DNA of 64,000 nt from Streptomyces sp. NBC_00078. Its GTDB lineage: Bacteria; Actinomycetota; Actinomycetes; Streptomycetales; Streptomycetaceae. Positions 24,630 to 32,613 of this stretch are shown piece after piece (position 1 is the first letter of the stretch; every line of letters begins with the position of its first letter). The position numbers and the translations under genes were made by a program. The stretch covers positions 248,001 to 312,000 of the forward strand of contig NZ_JAPELX010000001.1 in assembly GCF_026343335.1 (NCBI RefSeq), read 5' to 3'. The notes below the pieces were generated by a model that was given only the letters and a program-made list of their open reading frames with translations, had not been told where the DNA came from and searched no databases.

Positions 24630-26723
24630 TCAGCGCACGTAACGGCGCCGTGTGCGGGTGAGCAGGAACAGACCCGTGATCAGCAGGACCGTGCCGGCCA
24701 CGGCGGGCCACAGGGTCGTGCCGGTTTCCGCCAGCCCGCCCTGGACCGCCTGCGGTTCGGTCTGGCCGGCGGCGGAAGCGCCCTCGTGCCCGCCCGCGGC
24801 CTGGGCCTGGGCGGAGCTGTCATCGGACGAGCCGCCCTGTTCCGGCGCGGCCGCGGCGGACCGGGAGGCCTTGGACGACGCGTAGACGCGGGGTTCCGTC
24901 GTGCTGGACAGCGTGGGCGCGTCGTCGCCCGCCGGCTGTGCGGTGTCCGGCGCGGCGGTCGTGGGCTGCGCGGTCTGGTCGCCCGATCCGTTGCCGGAGT
25001 CGCCCTTGCCCGACCCGTTGCCCGAATTCCCGTTGCCCGGATTTCCGTTGTCGTCACCGGCGGGCGGCGTGGCAGGGTCCTCGGTGGGCTGGTCGGTCGG
25101 CTTCTCGGTGGGCTTGTCAGTCGGCTGCTCAGTCGGCTGTTCGGTCGGCTGCTGGGTCGCTCCGTCGTCCGAGCCCGGGTCCTCGTTCGTGCCGGCACCG
25201 CACGCACGGCCGCCGTTGATGCAGGACACGACCTCCGTCATGAGGTTCTCATCGAACACGTTGATGAAGTCGCCGTGGTCGGTGACCGGCTTGTGCAGCT
25301 GCTCCGGGAACGAGTCCACCGCGAACAGCGGGGTCGTACGGCCACCGTCCTGCAGACTCGGCGCCTTGACGTCGTAGACGATGCGCTGGACCAGCTGCGG
25401 GATGGCCTTGAAGCCGTTCGGGCAGTTGCCGGCGGCGTCCTCGAAGGCCACGTGGGTGCGGTGGTTGGCGCTGTCGATGTTGCGGCCGTCCCAGCAGCTC
25501 TGGAACTTGAAGGTGCGGACCACGTCGCTGCCCTGCGGGCACAGCGGGTACTTGTCCTTCAGCTGGCGGTCCTCGAACCCGGTGCAGCTCCACGAGGCGT
25601 TGGCGTTGCCCGGGCCGTTCACGAACGCCTTGGCGTCGCCGGTGATGATGCGCAGCAAACGGGGCATCCCCGTGACCTGGCTGCGCTGGTTGCCGATGAA
25701 CGTCAGCGTGACCTGCTTGGGCGTGACGATCTCACCGGCGTTGCCCTCTATCCCGCCGCCGGGCTTGTCGGCGTCCCGCTCCTGGCTGCCGTTCTGCAGG
25801 CGGACCACCGGCCAGTAGTACGTGGACTTGTCGCCGGGGTTCTCGCAGCTCGTGTCGGCCTTGGCCAGGTCGTCGTCACTGGCAAAGGCGTTGTTGGACT
25901 GATTGCCGACGTAGTCGTGGAAGTGGTGCGCGCCGTTGGTGACGCCAGGGGCGACGATCACGTTGTCGGAGTTGAACAGACCGCCCGCGTTCACGCCGCA
26001 GCTGGTGGTGAAGGTGCCCTTGGAGGCGAACGAATTCAGGTCCGGCGCCGGGGAGTTGGGCTGGACGGTGTTGATGTCCTGGTAGTCCGCGGCGACCGGC
26101 CCGTTGCCGGCCTGGCCACCGTTGCCACCCTGCTGGCCACCGCCGTTCTGCTGGCCGTCCCCGTTCTGCTGGCCGCCCTGCCCCTGCTGCTGGCCGTTCT
26201 GGGAACCACCCGCGTCCTGGCCGCCGTTCTGACCGCCGTCCTGGCCGCCGTTCTGGTTGTTCCAGGTCCGCATCGAGCAGTCCGCCATGGAGTCGAGCCC
26301 GTCGGGACGCCGACCGGCCTGGTCCATCACGTCGCCGATGCGGCCGAGGCTCTCGCTCCGCTTCTGCTTCAGCGGATTCATGACCGTGCCGTCGGTGTAG
26401 TCACCGTCCTGGCGCTGCTCCGGCGTCGCCGCCTGCAGCCGCTGATAGGCCTCCGCTATCTGCTGGTCCATCGACGCGAGTTCCTTGTCGACGTCCCCCC
26501 GTGCCTGGTCCGGCACCTGCGTCAACTTGCTGCCGACGTCGGGGCAGTCGATGGTGCCGGCCGCGGCACTGCGCGTCTGCGCTCCCTCCGTACCCGAACC
26601 GCCTTCCGTCGCCGAGGCGTAGACGTTGGCCGCCACCAACCCGCCTCCGCCCAGCATCAGCGCGAATGCCGCAAAGGTTGCGCGGCGTGGGCCTGTCGGG
26701 CGTCTGCGCGTGTTGCGTCCCAC
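24630..26723 (-). CDS. DUF1996 cell-surface protein with LAETG sorting signal
   Basis: A 697-residue exported protein. A basic N-terminus and hydrophobic segment form the signal peptide (about residues 1-37). A helical region follows, then a Gln/Asn/Gly-rich linker (about 155-208), then the DUF1996 domain (about 230-505) with [11 protein letters not shown] and many paired cysteines. A PTEQP-type repeat linker, a Gly/Asn/Ser-rich stretch and a C-terminal LAETG sorting motif with hydrophobic helix and RTRRRYVR tail complete it. LAxTG fits class E sortases. The GTG at 26723 follows AGGAGA. No sortase gene lies in the window. Confidence 0.88.
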   Translation of the reverse strand: MGRNTRRRPTGPRRATFAAFALMLGGGGLVAANVYASATEGGSGTEGAQTRSAAAGTIDCPDVGSKLTQVPDQARGDVDKELASMDQQIAEAYQRLQAATPEQRQDGDYTDGTVMNPLKQKRSESLGRIGDVMDQAGRRPDGLDSMADCSMRTWNNQNGGQDGGQNGGQDAGGSQNGQQQGQGGQQNGDGQQNGGGQQGGNGGQAGNGPVAADYQDINTVQPNSPAPDLNSFASKGTFTTSCGVNAGGLFNSDNVIVAPGVTNGAHHFHDYVGNQSNNAFASDDDLAKADTSCENPGDKSTYYWPVVRLQNGSQERDADKPGGGIEGNAGEIVTPKQVTLTFIGNQRSQVTGMPRLLRIITGDAKAFVNGPGNANASWSCTGFEDRQLKDKYPLCPQGSDVVRTFKFQSCWDGRNIDSANHRTHVAFEDAAGNCPNGFKAIPQLVQRIVYDVKAPSLQDGGRTTPLFAVDSFPEQLHKPVTDHGDFINVFDENLMTEVVSCINGGRACGAGTNEDPGSDDGATQQPTEQPTEQPTDKPTEKPTDQPTEDPATPPAGDDNGNPGNGNSGNGSGKGDSGNGSGDQTAQPTTAAPDTAQPAGDDAPTLSSTTEPRVYASSKASRSAAAAPEQGGSSDDSSAQAQAAGGHEGASAAGQTEPQAVQGGLAETGTTLWPAVAGTVLLITGLFLLTRTRRRYVR
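25079..25158 (-). repeat. PTEQ/PTDK tetrapeptide-repeat coding region
   Basis: Twelve-base units encode [17 protein letters not shown] and similar, a proline-threonine wall-spanning linker inside the DUF1996 surface protein gene. Confidence 0.8.
26101..26265 (-). repeat. Gln/Asn/Gly-rich low-complexity coding repeat
   Basis: Repeated codons for [12 protein letters not shown] and [14 protein letters not shown] units make a flexible, prion-like hydrophilic linker of about 55 residues inside the DUF1996 surface protein gene. Confidence 0.8.
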
Positions 26724-26896
26724 GAGAGTTCTCCTACGGATCACGGCGGTCGGGCATACAAATCCCTCGCCACATACGGACGGCGGCACTGGCGTGTTCA
26801 GCCGCCTCACAGATTCATAGGAACCTCTCAGAAAGCGCGTGCCCCCCCCGAACGTCCACGCGTGGCGCGGTTCGGGCCGCGCGGCACAGTGGAATC

Positions 26897-27183
26897 GTGG
26901 CCGAACCCGAGACGTCGGACGGGGGCGCGCGGGCGAGCACACCGGCGACGGCGGACTCGTCCGGCCCAGGAGAAGCGCGCCCCTGCAGCTGTGGTCCTAC
27001 TCCGGCGGGCACAACCAGCAGTGGCAGCTCGTGCGGGAGGTGAGCGGCCGTCATCACCTCGTCGCGCGGCACAATGGCAAGTGCCTGAGCGCGGTCGCGG
27101 CGCCGGCCGACGGCGTTCAGCTCACCCAGCGGGCCTGTGCCGGATCGGCCGTACAGGGGTTCCAGTTGACCGCGCAGCCCTGA
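26897..27183 (+). pseudogene. Remnant of a ricin-type lectin-domain gene
   Basis: From about 26980 the frame ending at 27183 reads [15 protein letters not shown], then HNGKCLSAVAAPADGVQLTQ and FQLTAQP: the last one and a half repeats of a ricin B (CBM13) beta-trefoil with its QxW motif. A possible N-terminus starting at GTG 26897 ([20 protein letters not shown]) lies in another frame, so the gene has apparently lost its centre and shifted frame. No full trefoil can form. The rest of the 611-base interval between the surface protein and the mannosyltransferase shows nothing else recognisable. Confidence 0.55.
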
Positions 27184-27334
27184 GCCGGTGCGCGAACCCC
27201 GACCGCCGCGCGGCTGCGGCCGGGGCCCTGCCCGGCCCGGGAGCACTCCAGGTCCTTCCCTCACGTGACCGGGGTCGCGCCGCACACGCCGCGAGCCCCG
27301 TACGACTCGCACGGGCGTTCCCTACGATGAACCG

Positions 27335-29065
27335 GTGACGAGTGACACCCCCACCCGGGCCGACGTCGACGAAGACGCCCGAACGACCGCGCAGCACGAA
27401 CCCGCCCCCTGGGCGCGGCGGCTACGCCGGTTCGGACACACGGCCCGCCCACCGACCGACACCCGGGCCCGCCTGGTCCCGCCGTTCCCCCGGCCGGGCA
27501 CGTGGCTCTGGGAGTCGATGGGACTCGGTCCGCGGCTCGCCCAGCGGGTCGCGGACTCCATGGGCTGGGTGGGACCGATTCTCGTGGCCGTGCTCGCGGG
27601 CACGCTCCGGTTCTGGCGGCTCGGGCAGCCACGGGCGCTCGTGTTCGACGAGACGTACTACGCCAAGGACGCCTGGGCGATGCTCAGGCTCGGCTACGAG
27701 GGCACGTGGCCGGACCGCAAGATCGCCGACCCTCAGGTCCTGGCGCACCCGCAGGTGATCTCGCTCTCGGACCCCGGCAGCTTCGTCGCGCATCCGCCCA
27801 TGGGCAAGTGGGTGATCGCCCTCGGGGAGGGTCTGTTCGGCCTGGATCCGTTCGGCTGGAGGTTCATGATGGCGCTGCTGGGCACGCTGTCGGTGCTCAT
27901 GCTGTGCCGCATAGGGCGCCGGCTGTTCCGTTCGACTCTGCTGGGCTGCCTGGCCGGAGCGCTGCTGACGGTCGACGGCCTGCATTTCGTGATGAGCCGC
28001 ACCGCCCTGCTCGACCTCATCGTCATGTTCTTCGCGCTGGCGGCGTTCGGCTGTCTGCTCGTCGACCGTGACAGGGCCCGGGCCCGTCTCGCCGCCGCCC
28101 TGCCCACGACCAGGGACGGCTTCGCGCGTCCCGACGCCGACGCCGCCGCGGGTACGGGCACGGGCCTGCGTCCATGGCGCCTGGCAGCCGGTGCCCTCCT
28201 GGGCCTCGCGGCCGCAAGCAAGTGGAACGGCCTGTACTTCCTGGTCTTCTTCGTGGCCCTGACCGTCCTCTGGGACGTCGGCGCGCGACGGGTCGCCGGG
28301 GCCACCCATCCGTACCGGTCCGTCCTGCGCAAGGACCTCGGCTGGTCGGCGCTCTCGCTGGTGCCGGTGGCCGTGGTGACGTATCTGGCGACGTGGACCG
28401 GCTGGTTCCTGTCCGACAAGGGCTACGACCGGCACTGGGCCGAGGGCCGCGGCGGCACCTGGTCGTGGATCCCGGCGCCCCTGCGCAGCCTGTGGCACTA
28501 CGAGCACGCCGTCTACCAGTTCAACATCAACCTGCACGCCTGGCACCGCTACAAGTCGAACCCGTGGAGCTGGCTGGTCCAGGGAAGGCCTGTCGCGTTC
28601 CGCTACGAGGGGCCGAAGGCCGGGCAGGACGGCTGTCACTCCGCGGCCGGCTGCTCGCAGGAGATTCTGGGGCTCGGCACTCCGCTGCTGTGGTGGTCGG
28701 CCTGCGGCGCGCTCGTCTACCTCCTGTTCCGATGGGCACTGCGCCGCGACTGGCGCGCGGGCGCCGTGCTGTGCGCGGTGGGCGCAGGCTATCTGCCGTG
28801 GTTCAACTACCAGGACCGCACGATCTTCTCGTTCTACGCCGTCGCGTTCGTGCCCTACCTGTGTCTGGCCGTGGCCATGATGGTGGGCGCCATGCTGGGG
28901 CCGCCGGGGGCGAACGAGCGACGCCGGCTGATCGGCACGGTGGGAGCGGCCACGCTGGTGCTGCTCATCGCATGGAACTTCATCTACTTCTTCCCGCTCT
29001 ACACGGGCCAGACGATCCCGTACTCCGACTGGCACGCCCGGATGTGGCTGGACAGCTGGATCTGA
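27335..29065 (+). CDS. pmt: Protein O-mannosyltransferase (Pmt, GT39)
   Basis: A 576-residue polytopic membrane enzyme moving mannose from polyprenyl-phosphate mannose to secreted proteins during export. The acidic pair in the first extracytoplasmic loop is VFDETYYAKDAW, with Asp105 and Glu106, characteristic of GT39. Eleven or so helices follow; HPPMGKWVIALGE and AASKWNGLYFLVFFV are family motifs. The GTG at 27335 is the first in frame. In many Streptomyces a divergent rsmI precedes pmt; here a lectin remnant does. Its substrates could include the adjacent surface protein with its Thr/Pro linker. Confidence 0.93.
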   Translation: MTSDTPTRADVDEDARTTAQHEPAPWARRLRRFGHTARPPTDTRARLVPPFPRPGTWLWESMGLGPRLAQRVADSMGWVGPILVAVLAGTLRFWRLGQPRALVFDETYYAKDAWAMLRLGYEGTWPDRKIADPQVLAHPQVISLSDPGSFVAHPPMGKWVIALGEGLFGLDPFGWRFMMALLGTLSVLMLCRIGRRLFRSTLLGCLAGALLTVDGLHFVMSRTALLDLIVMFFALAAFGCLLVDRDRARARLAAALPTTRDGFARPDADAAAGTGTGLRPWRLAAGALLGLAAASKWNGLYFLVFFVALTVLWDVGARRVAGATHPYRSVLRKDLGWSALSLVPVAVVTYLATWTGWFLSDKGYDRHWAEGRGGTWSWIPAPLRSLWHYEHAVYQFNINLHAWHRYKSNPWSWLVQGRPVAFRYEGPKAGQDGCHSAAGCSQEILGLGTPLLWWSACGALVYLLFRWALRRDWRAGAVLCAVGAGYLPWFNYQDRTIFSFYAVAFVPYLCLAVAMMVGAMLGPPGANERRRLIGTVGAATLVLLIAWNFIYFFPLYTGQTIPYSDWHARMWLDSWI

Positions 29066-29089
29066 GGCCGGGGATCGCGTGACCGGCCG

Positions 29090-29722
29090 TCACAGCTTCT
29101 CCAACTCCCCTGTGGTGCGCCCGAGATAGGTGACGGGGCCGGGATCCGGCACGTCGATCTCGTGGAAGCCCAGGCGGTCGTAGAACGCCCTGGCCGGGGT
29201 GTTGGCCGTGGCCATGGACAGGTGGACGGCGCCGACACCCCGGTCGTGCAGCGCTCGCAGGAAGGTCCGCATCAGCGACCGGCCGTGCCCGCGGCCCTGC
29301 CATGCGGGGAGCAGGTCGATGTGAAGATGGGCCGGATAGGGGGCGACCTCGGGGACGATCATCCGCTCGGGGTGGTGCAGCAGCGGGACCATCGCCTCGT
29401 CGGGGGTGCCCGGCGGGCCGGCGGGCTCCGGATGGCGGTCGGCGACCAGGGGCAGCCATGTCGTCCGGAAGGCCTCGACGAAACGGGGCGTGTCCGCGGT
29501 GCCGAGGATGTAGCCGACCGCCCTGCCCTGCCCGTCGTCAAGGACGAAGGCCAGCTCCGGCTCCAGACGGACGTAGGGGGCCGCGAAGATCGCCGGGAAG
29601 ATTCCGGGGTCCGCGTAGACCGGCCGGCTGTCCTGGCCGTTGTGGGCGGTGCGCATGCAGATGTCGTCGAGGGCTTCGCTGTCCTCGGGGCGGTACGGGC
29701 GGACGGCGGGAGTCGAGGTCAT
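29090..29722 (-). CDS. GNAT-family acetyltransferase, similar to the domain of O-GlcNAcases
   Basis: A 210-residue GNAT-fold protein. The acetyl-CoA loop is LLPAWQGRGHGRSLM (the R/QxxGxG/A motif) and ANTPARAFYDRLGF is the typical C-terminal motif. The N-terminal YRPEDSEALDDICMRTAHNG and YVRLEPELAFVLDD resemble the pseudo-acetyltransferase domain of eukaryotic and some bacterial O-GlcNAcases. The ATG at 29722 has GGAGG at eight bases. A perfect CebR-type palindrome sits 19 bases upstream of the start, suggesting sugar control. The substrate is unknown. Confidence 0.85.
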   Translation of the reverse strand: MTSTPAVRPYRPEDSEALDDICMRTAHNGQDSRPVYADPGIFPAIFAAPYVRLEPELAFVLDDGQGRAVGYILGTADTPRFVEAFRTTWLPLVADRHPEPAGPPGTPDEAMVPLLHHPERMIVPEVAPYPAHLHIDLLPAWQGRGHGRSLMRTFLRALHDRGVGAVHLSMATANTPARAFYDRLGFHEIDVPDPGPVTYLGRTTGELEKL

Positions 29723-29740
29723 CGCAGCATCCTCCCGCCT

Positions 29741-29754
29741 TGGGAGCGCTCCCA
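29741..29754 (-). promoter_or_regulatory. CebR-type operator TGGGAGCGCTCCCA
   Basis: A perfect 14-bp palindrome identical to the binding site of CebR, the LacI-family cellobiose/cello-oligosaccharide repressor of Streptomyces. It lies just upstream of the acetyltransferase ribosome site, and 190 bases before the divergent PP2C gene, so it is placed to control the former. No cellulase or ceb transporter gene is in the window. Confidence 0.75.
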
Positions 29755-29943
29755 CAAGGTCGGGCGAGGGCCCGGACGGTGGCGCCGTCGATCTCCGCTT
29801 CACCTCTGGGCCGCGGGGCACCCCTGCGACGTCCGGGATCCGTGATTCCCGTGCGAACCGCGTCCGCCCAGGTGCGCCACCAGCCCGTGGTGGCGCATTC
29901 TTACTGTGTCGCCCGCTGGACGGCGCAGGGACAAGGTAGGCCG

Positions 29944-32490
29944 ATGACTGGGAGCGTGGAGGACGCACACCGGACGCCCGGACAGCTGGCCGCGCTGCTG
30001 ATCGACGCCTCGACAAGGGCGATCGGTGCGGCCGGCGGGCACTCGGGAGGGGTCTACCTGCGCTCCGGCACACCCGGGCTGCTGCGGCTCGCCGTGCTCG
30101 CGGGGCTGCCGGGCCCGCTGTTCAGGCCCTGGTGGCGGATGCACGTGGACCGCCCCTTCCCGGTGGCCGACGCCTACCGGCTCGGCGTTCAGGTGATCCT
30201 GCCGAACGCCACGGAGACGATGCGCCGCTACCCCCAGTTCGCGGCCGGGCTGCCGTTCCAGTTCGGGTCGCTGTACGTGCCGATCGTGGGCGGGACGACG
30301 ACCTACGGTGTACTGACCGTGCTGTGTCCCTCCGCGCCGGACGCGACCAAGCTGCTCCATCGCCGCGATCGCATGGTGCGGCTGGCGGACGACCTGGGCG
30401 CGGCCCTGCGGCGCCTGGACGACGGCGGCAGACCGTCGGTCGCCTGGGACGGCGAACCCGTGTGCGTACGGCCGCCGGGCGTCCGCCCGCCCGCGGGCCG
30501 CGCGGGGGGCTTCGCCTGGGACCCGGTGACCGACGTCGTGACCGCCGACGAGCGCCTGCCCGCGCTGCTGGGGGTGCCCGCCGACGAGTTCGCGACGTCC
30601 GTCGAGACCCTCGTGGACGCCGTCGCCCCGGCCGAGCGGCAGCGGGTCCTGGCCGCGCTGCGCGAGACGGCCGCGGGCCGGCCGCCGCCCCTGCCGTTGT
30701 ATGTGCGCTCCGAGGACGGCGCGTTGCGGCTGGTGGAACTGTGGAGCCCGTACGCCGCCCCCGTCCCGCCCGGCACACCGTCCGGCGCCCATCCGGTGCG
30801 CGGCTTCGTCGTCGACCCCGGTCCGGGCGCGGCGGCCGACGCCGCGGCCGACCTGCTGCCCGAGGGTGTGCTCTGCCTGGACCGGCTGGGGCTGATCCTG
30901 TACGCCAACCCGCGGGCAGGACAGCTGCTGCGCCGCTCACGGACCCAGCTCCTGAGCCGTCCCCTGTGGGAGGGCGTGCCCTGGCTGAACGAGCCCGCCT
31001 TCGAGGACCATCTGCGCAGCGCGCTGCTGTCCCCGGAACCGGTGCGCTTCCACCTGCGGCGGGCCGGCCCGGAGGGCGGGGAGAGCGACGCCGCGTCGTA
31101 CGACGGCGCCTGGCTCGACGTATGCGTCTATCCGGGGCCGGACGTGCTGACATGTACGTTCCGTCCGGCGAACCAGCTGGCGGAGGCCGCCGCGGACCTC
31201 ACGTCGGGGCCCGAGGAGGGGACGGGGCCGGTCAGGACCTCCGTGCCCGCGGCCCCGTCGATGGCTCCGCTGTACCGCCCCATCGTCCTCGCCATCGCGC
31301 TGACCGAGGCGGTCACCGCACGCCAGGTGGCGGCCGTGGTCATGAGGGAGGTGCTGCCCGCGTTCGGCGGCCGCCACCTGGCCATCTACCTGCTGCAGGA
31401 CCGGCACCTGTACCTGGCTCTGGAGAGCGGTTTCCCCACAGGGTTCCTCACCCCGTTCGAGGGTGTGGGCCTCGACGCCCAGCTGCCCGGCGTCGAGACG
31501 CTCACCGCCGGAAGGCCGCTCTTCTTCGACTCGATGGAGGATCTGGCGGCCGCCTATCCCGGCATCCCGCTGGACGCGGACGAGGGAGCCCGCGCCTTCC
31601 TGCCGCTGATCGCGTCCGGGCGCCCGGTGGGCTCCTGCATCCTGGGCTTCGACCGTCCCCGCGGTTTCAGCACCGAGGAGCGCACGGTGCTCACCGCGCT
31701 CGCCGGGCTGATCGCCAACGCCATGGAGAAGGCACAGCGCTACGAGAGCGAGGCGGCGCTCGCCCGGGGGCTGCAGCAGGCCCTGCTCCCCCGCAGGCTG
31801 TCGGCCCACCCGCAGGTGGAGACCACCGGGCGCTATCTGCCCGGCACCCAGGGCATGGAGGTGGGCGGCGACTGGTACGACGTCGTGGAAGCGGGGGACG
31901 GCCTTGCCCTGGTCATCGGCGACGTACAGGGGCATGGCGTGCAGGCGGCGGCCACCATGGGCCAACTTCGCAGCGCTGTAAGGGCGTTCGCGCTCGGCGA
32001 CCGTCCGCCCGACGAGGTGATGAGCGGCACCAACCATCTGCTCATCGACCTCGATCCCGGCCAGTTCGCGAGTTGCTGCTACATCCGGCTGGATCCGGCC
32101 TCCGGCCTGGCGCGGGTGGCCCGAGCCGGGCACCCGCCGCCGCTGCTGCGTCACCCGGACGGACACACCGACGTCCTGGATCTGCCCGGAGGCGTCGTGC
32201 TCGGGGTGGATCCGCACGCCCACTACCCCGTGACGGAGCTGCTGATCGAGCAGGGCGCCGTCCTCGCGCTGTACACGGACGGCCTCGTCGAGCGGCCCGG
32301 CACCGACATCGACGACGGCATCACGGCCCTGCGGATCGCCCTGTCGAAGGCCGGTGCCCCCGCCAGCCGCAGACCGCTGTCCGGGGTCGCCGACCGCCTG
32401 ACCGCGACCGCCCGGCACGCCGCGGACCGCCCCGACGACATCGCCCTGCTCCTCGCCACGCGCCGTACAACGCCCGACAACCAGCACTGA
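29944..32490 (+). CDS. Multidomain PAS/GAF SpoIIE-type PP2C phosphatase
   Basis: An 848-residue soluble signalling phosphatase. Order: an N-terminal GAF-like region (about 15-150), PAS (about 185-285), a second PAS (about 300-400, GVLCLDRLGLILYANPRAG), GAF (about 440-595) and PP2C (about 600-843) with [23 protein letters not shown] and DDIALLLA. The ATG at 29944 follows AAGGTAGG; the longer frame upstream overlaps the acetyltransferase gene and is not coding. It should sense several small ligands and dephosphorylate an anti-anti-sigma factor. A second large PP2C gene follows 123 bases later. Confidence 0.9.
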   Translation: MTGSVEDAHRTPGQLAALLIDASTRAIGAAGGHSGGVYLRSGTPGLLRLAVLAGLPGPLFRPWWRMHVDRPFPVADAYRLGVQVILPNATETMRRYPQFAAGLPFQFGSLYVPIVGGTTTYGVLTVLCPSAPDATKLLHRRDRMVRLADDLGAALRRLDDGGRPSVAWDGEPVCVRPPGVRPPAGRAGGFAWDPVTDVVTADERLPALLGVPADEFATSVETLVDAVAPAERQRVLAALRETAAGRPPPLPLYVRSEDGALRLVELWSPYAAPVPPGTPSGAHPVRGFVVDPGPGAAADAAADLLPEGVLCLDRLGLILYANPRAGQLLRRSRTQLLSRPLWEGVPWLNEPAFEDHLRSALLSPEPVRFHLRRAGPEGGESDAASYDGAWLDVCVYPGPDVLTCTFRPANQLAEAAADLTSGPEEGTGPVRTSVPAAPSMAPLYRPIVLAIALTEAVTARQVAAVVMREVLPAFGGRHLAIYLLQDRHLYLALESGFPTGFLTPFEGVGLDAQLPGVETLTAGRPLFFDSMEDLAAAYPGIPLDADEGARAFLPLIASGRPVGSCILGFDRPRGFSTEERTVLTALAGLIANAMEKAQRYESEAALARGLQQALLPRRLSAHPQVETTGRYLPGTQGMEVGGDWYDVVEAGDGLALVIGDVQGHGVQAAATMGQLRSAVRAFALGDRPPDEVMSGTNHLLIDLDPGQFASCCYIRLDPASGLARVARAGHPPPLLRHPDGHTDVLDLPGGVVLGVDPHAHYPVTELLIEQGAVLALYTDGLVERPGTDIDDGITALRIALSKAGAPASRRPLSGVADRLTATARHAADRPDDIALLLATRRTTPDNQH

Positions 32491-32613
32491 GGCCGGCCGT
32501 ACGCCATCGGCGCGGTCGCCCCCGCGGGCGGCCGGCGCACGGACCGGCGCGAACCCTGTCACCCTCTGTGACGCCTCTCGCCTGATGGGGCCCGGCAGTG
32601 TAGACATGGGCAC

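Noticed and set aside
25079..26265. Short regular repeats that could suggest a CRISPR array
   Set aside because: They are in-frame coding repeats (PTEQ and QNG units) with no conserved spacer pattern and no cas genes.
27335..29065. A mobile element or genomic island around the lectin remnant
   Set aside because: No transposase, integrase, tRNA end or flanking direct repeat was seen.
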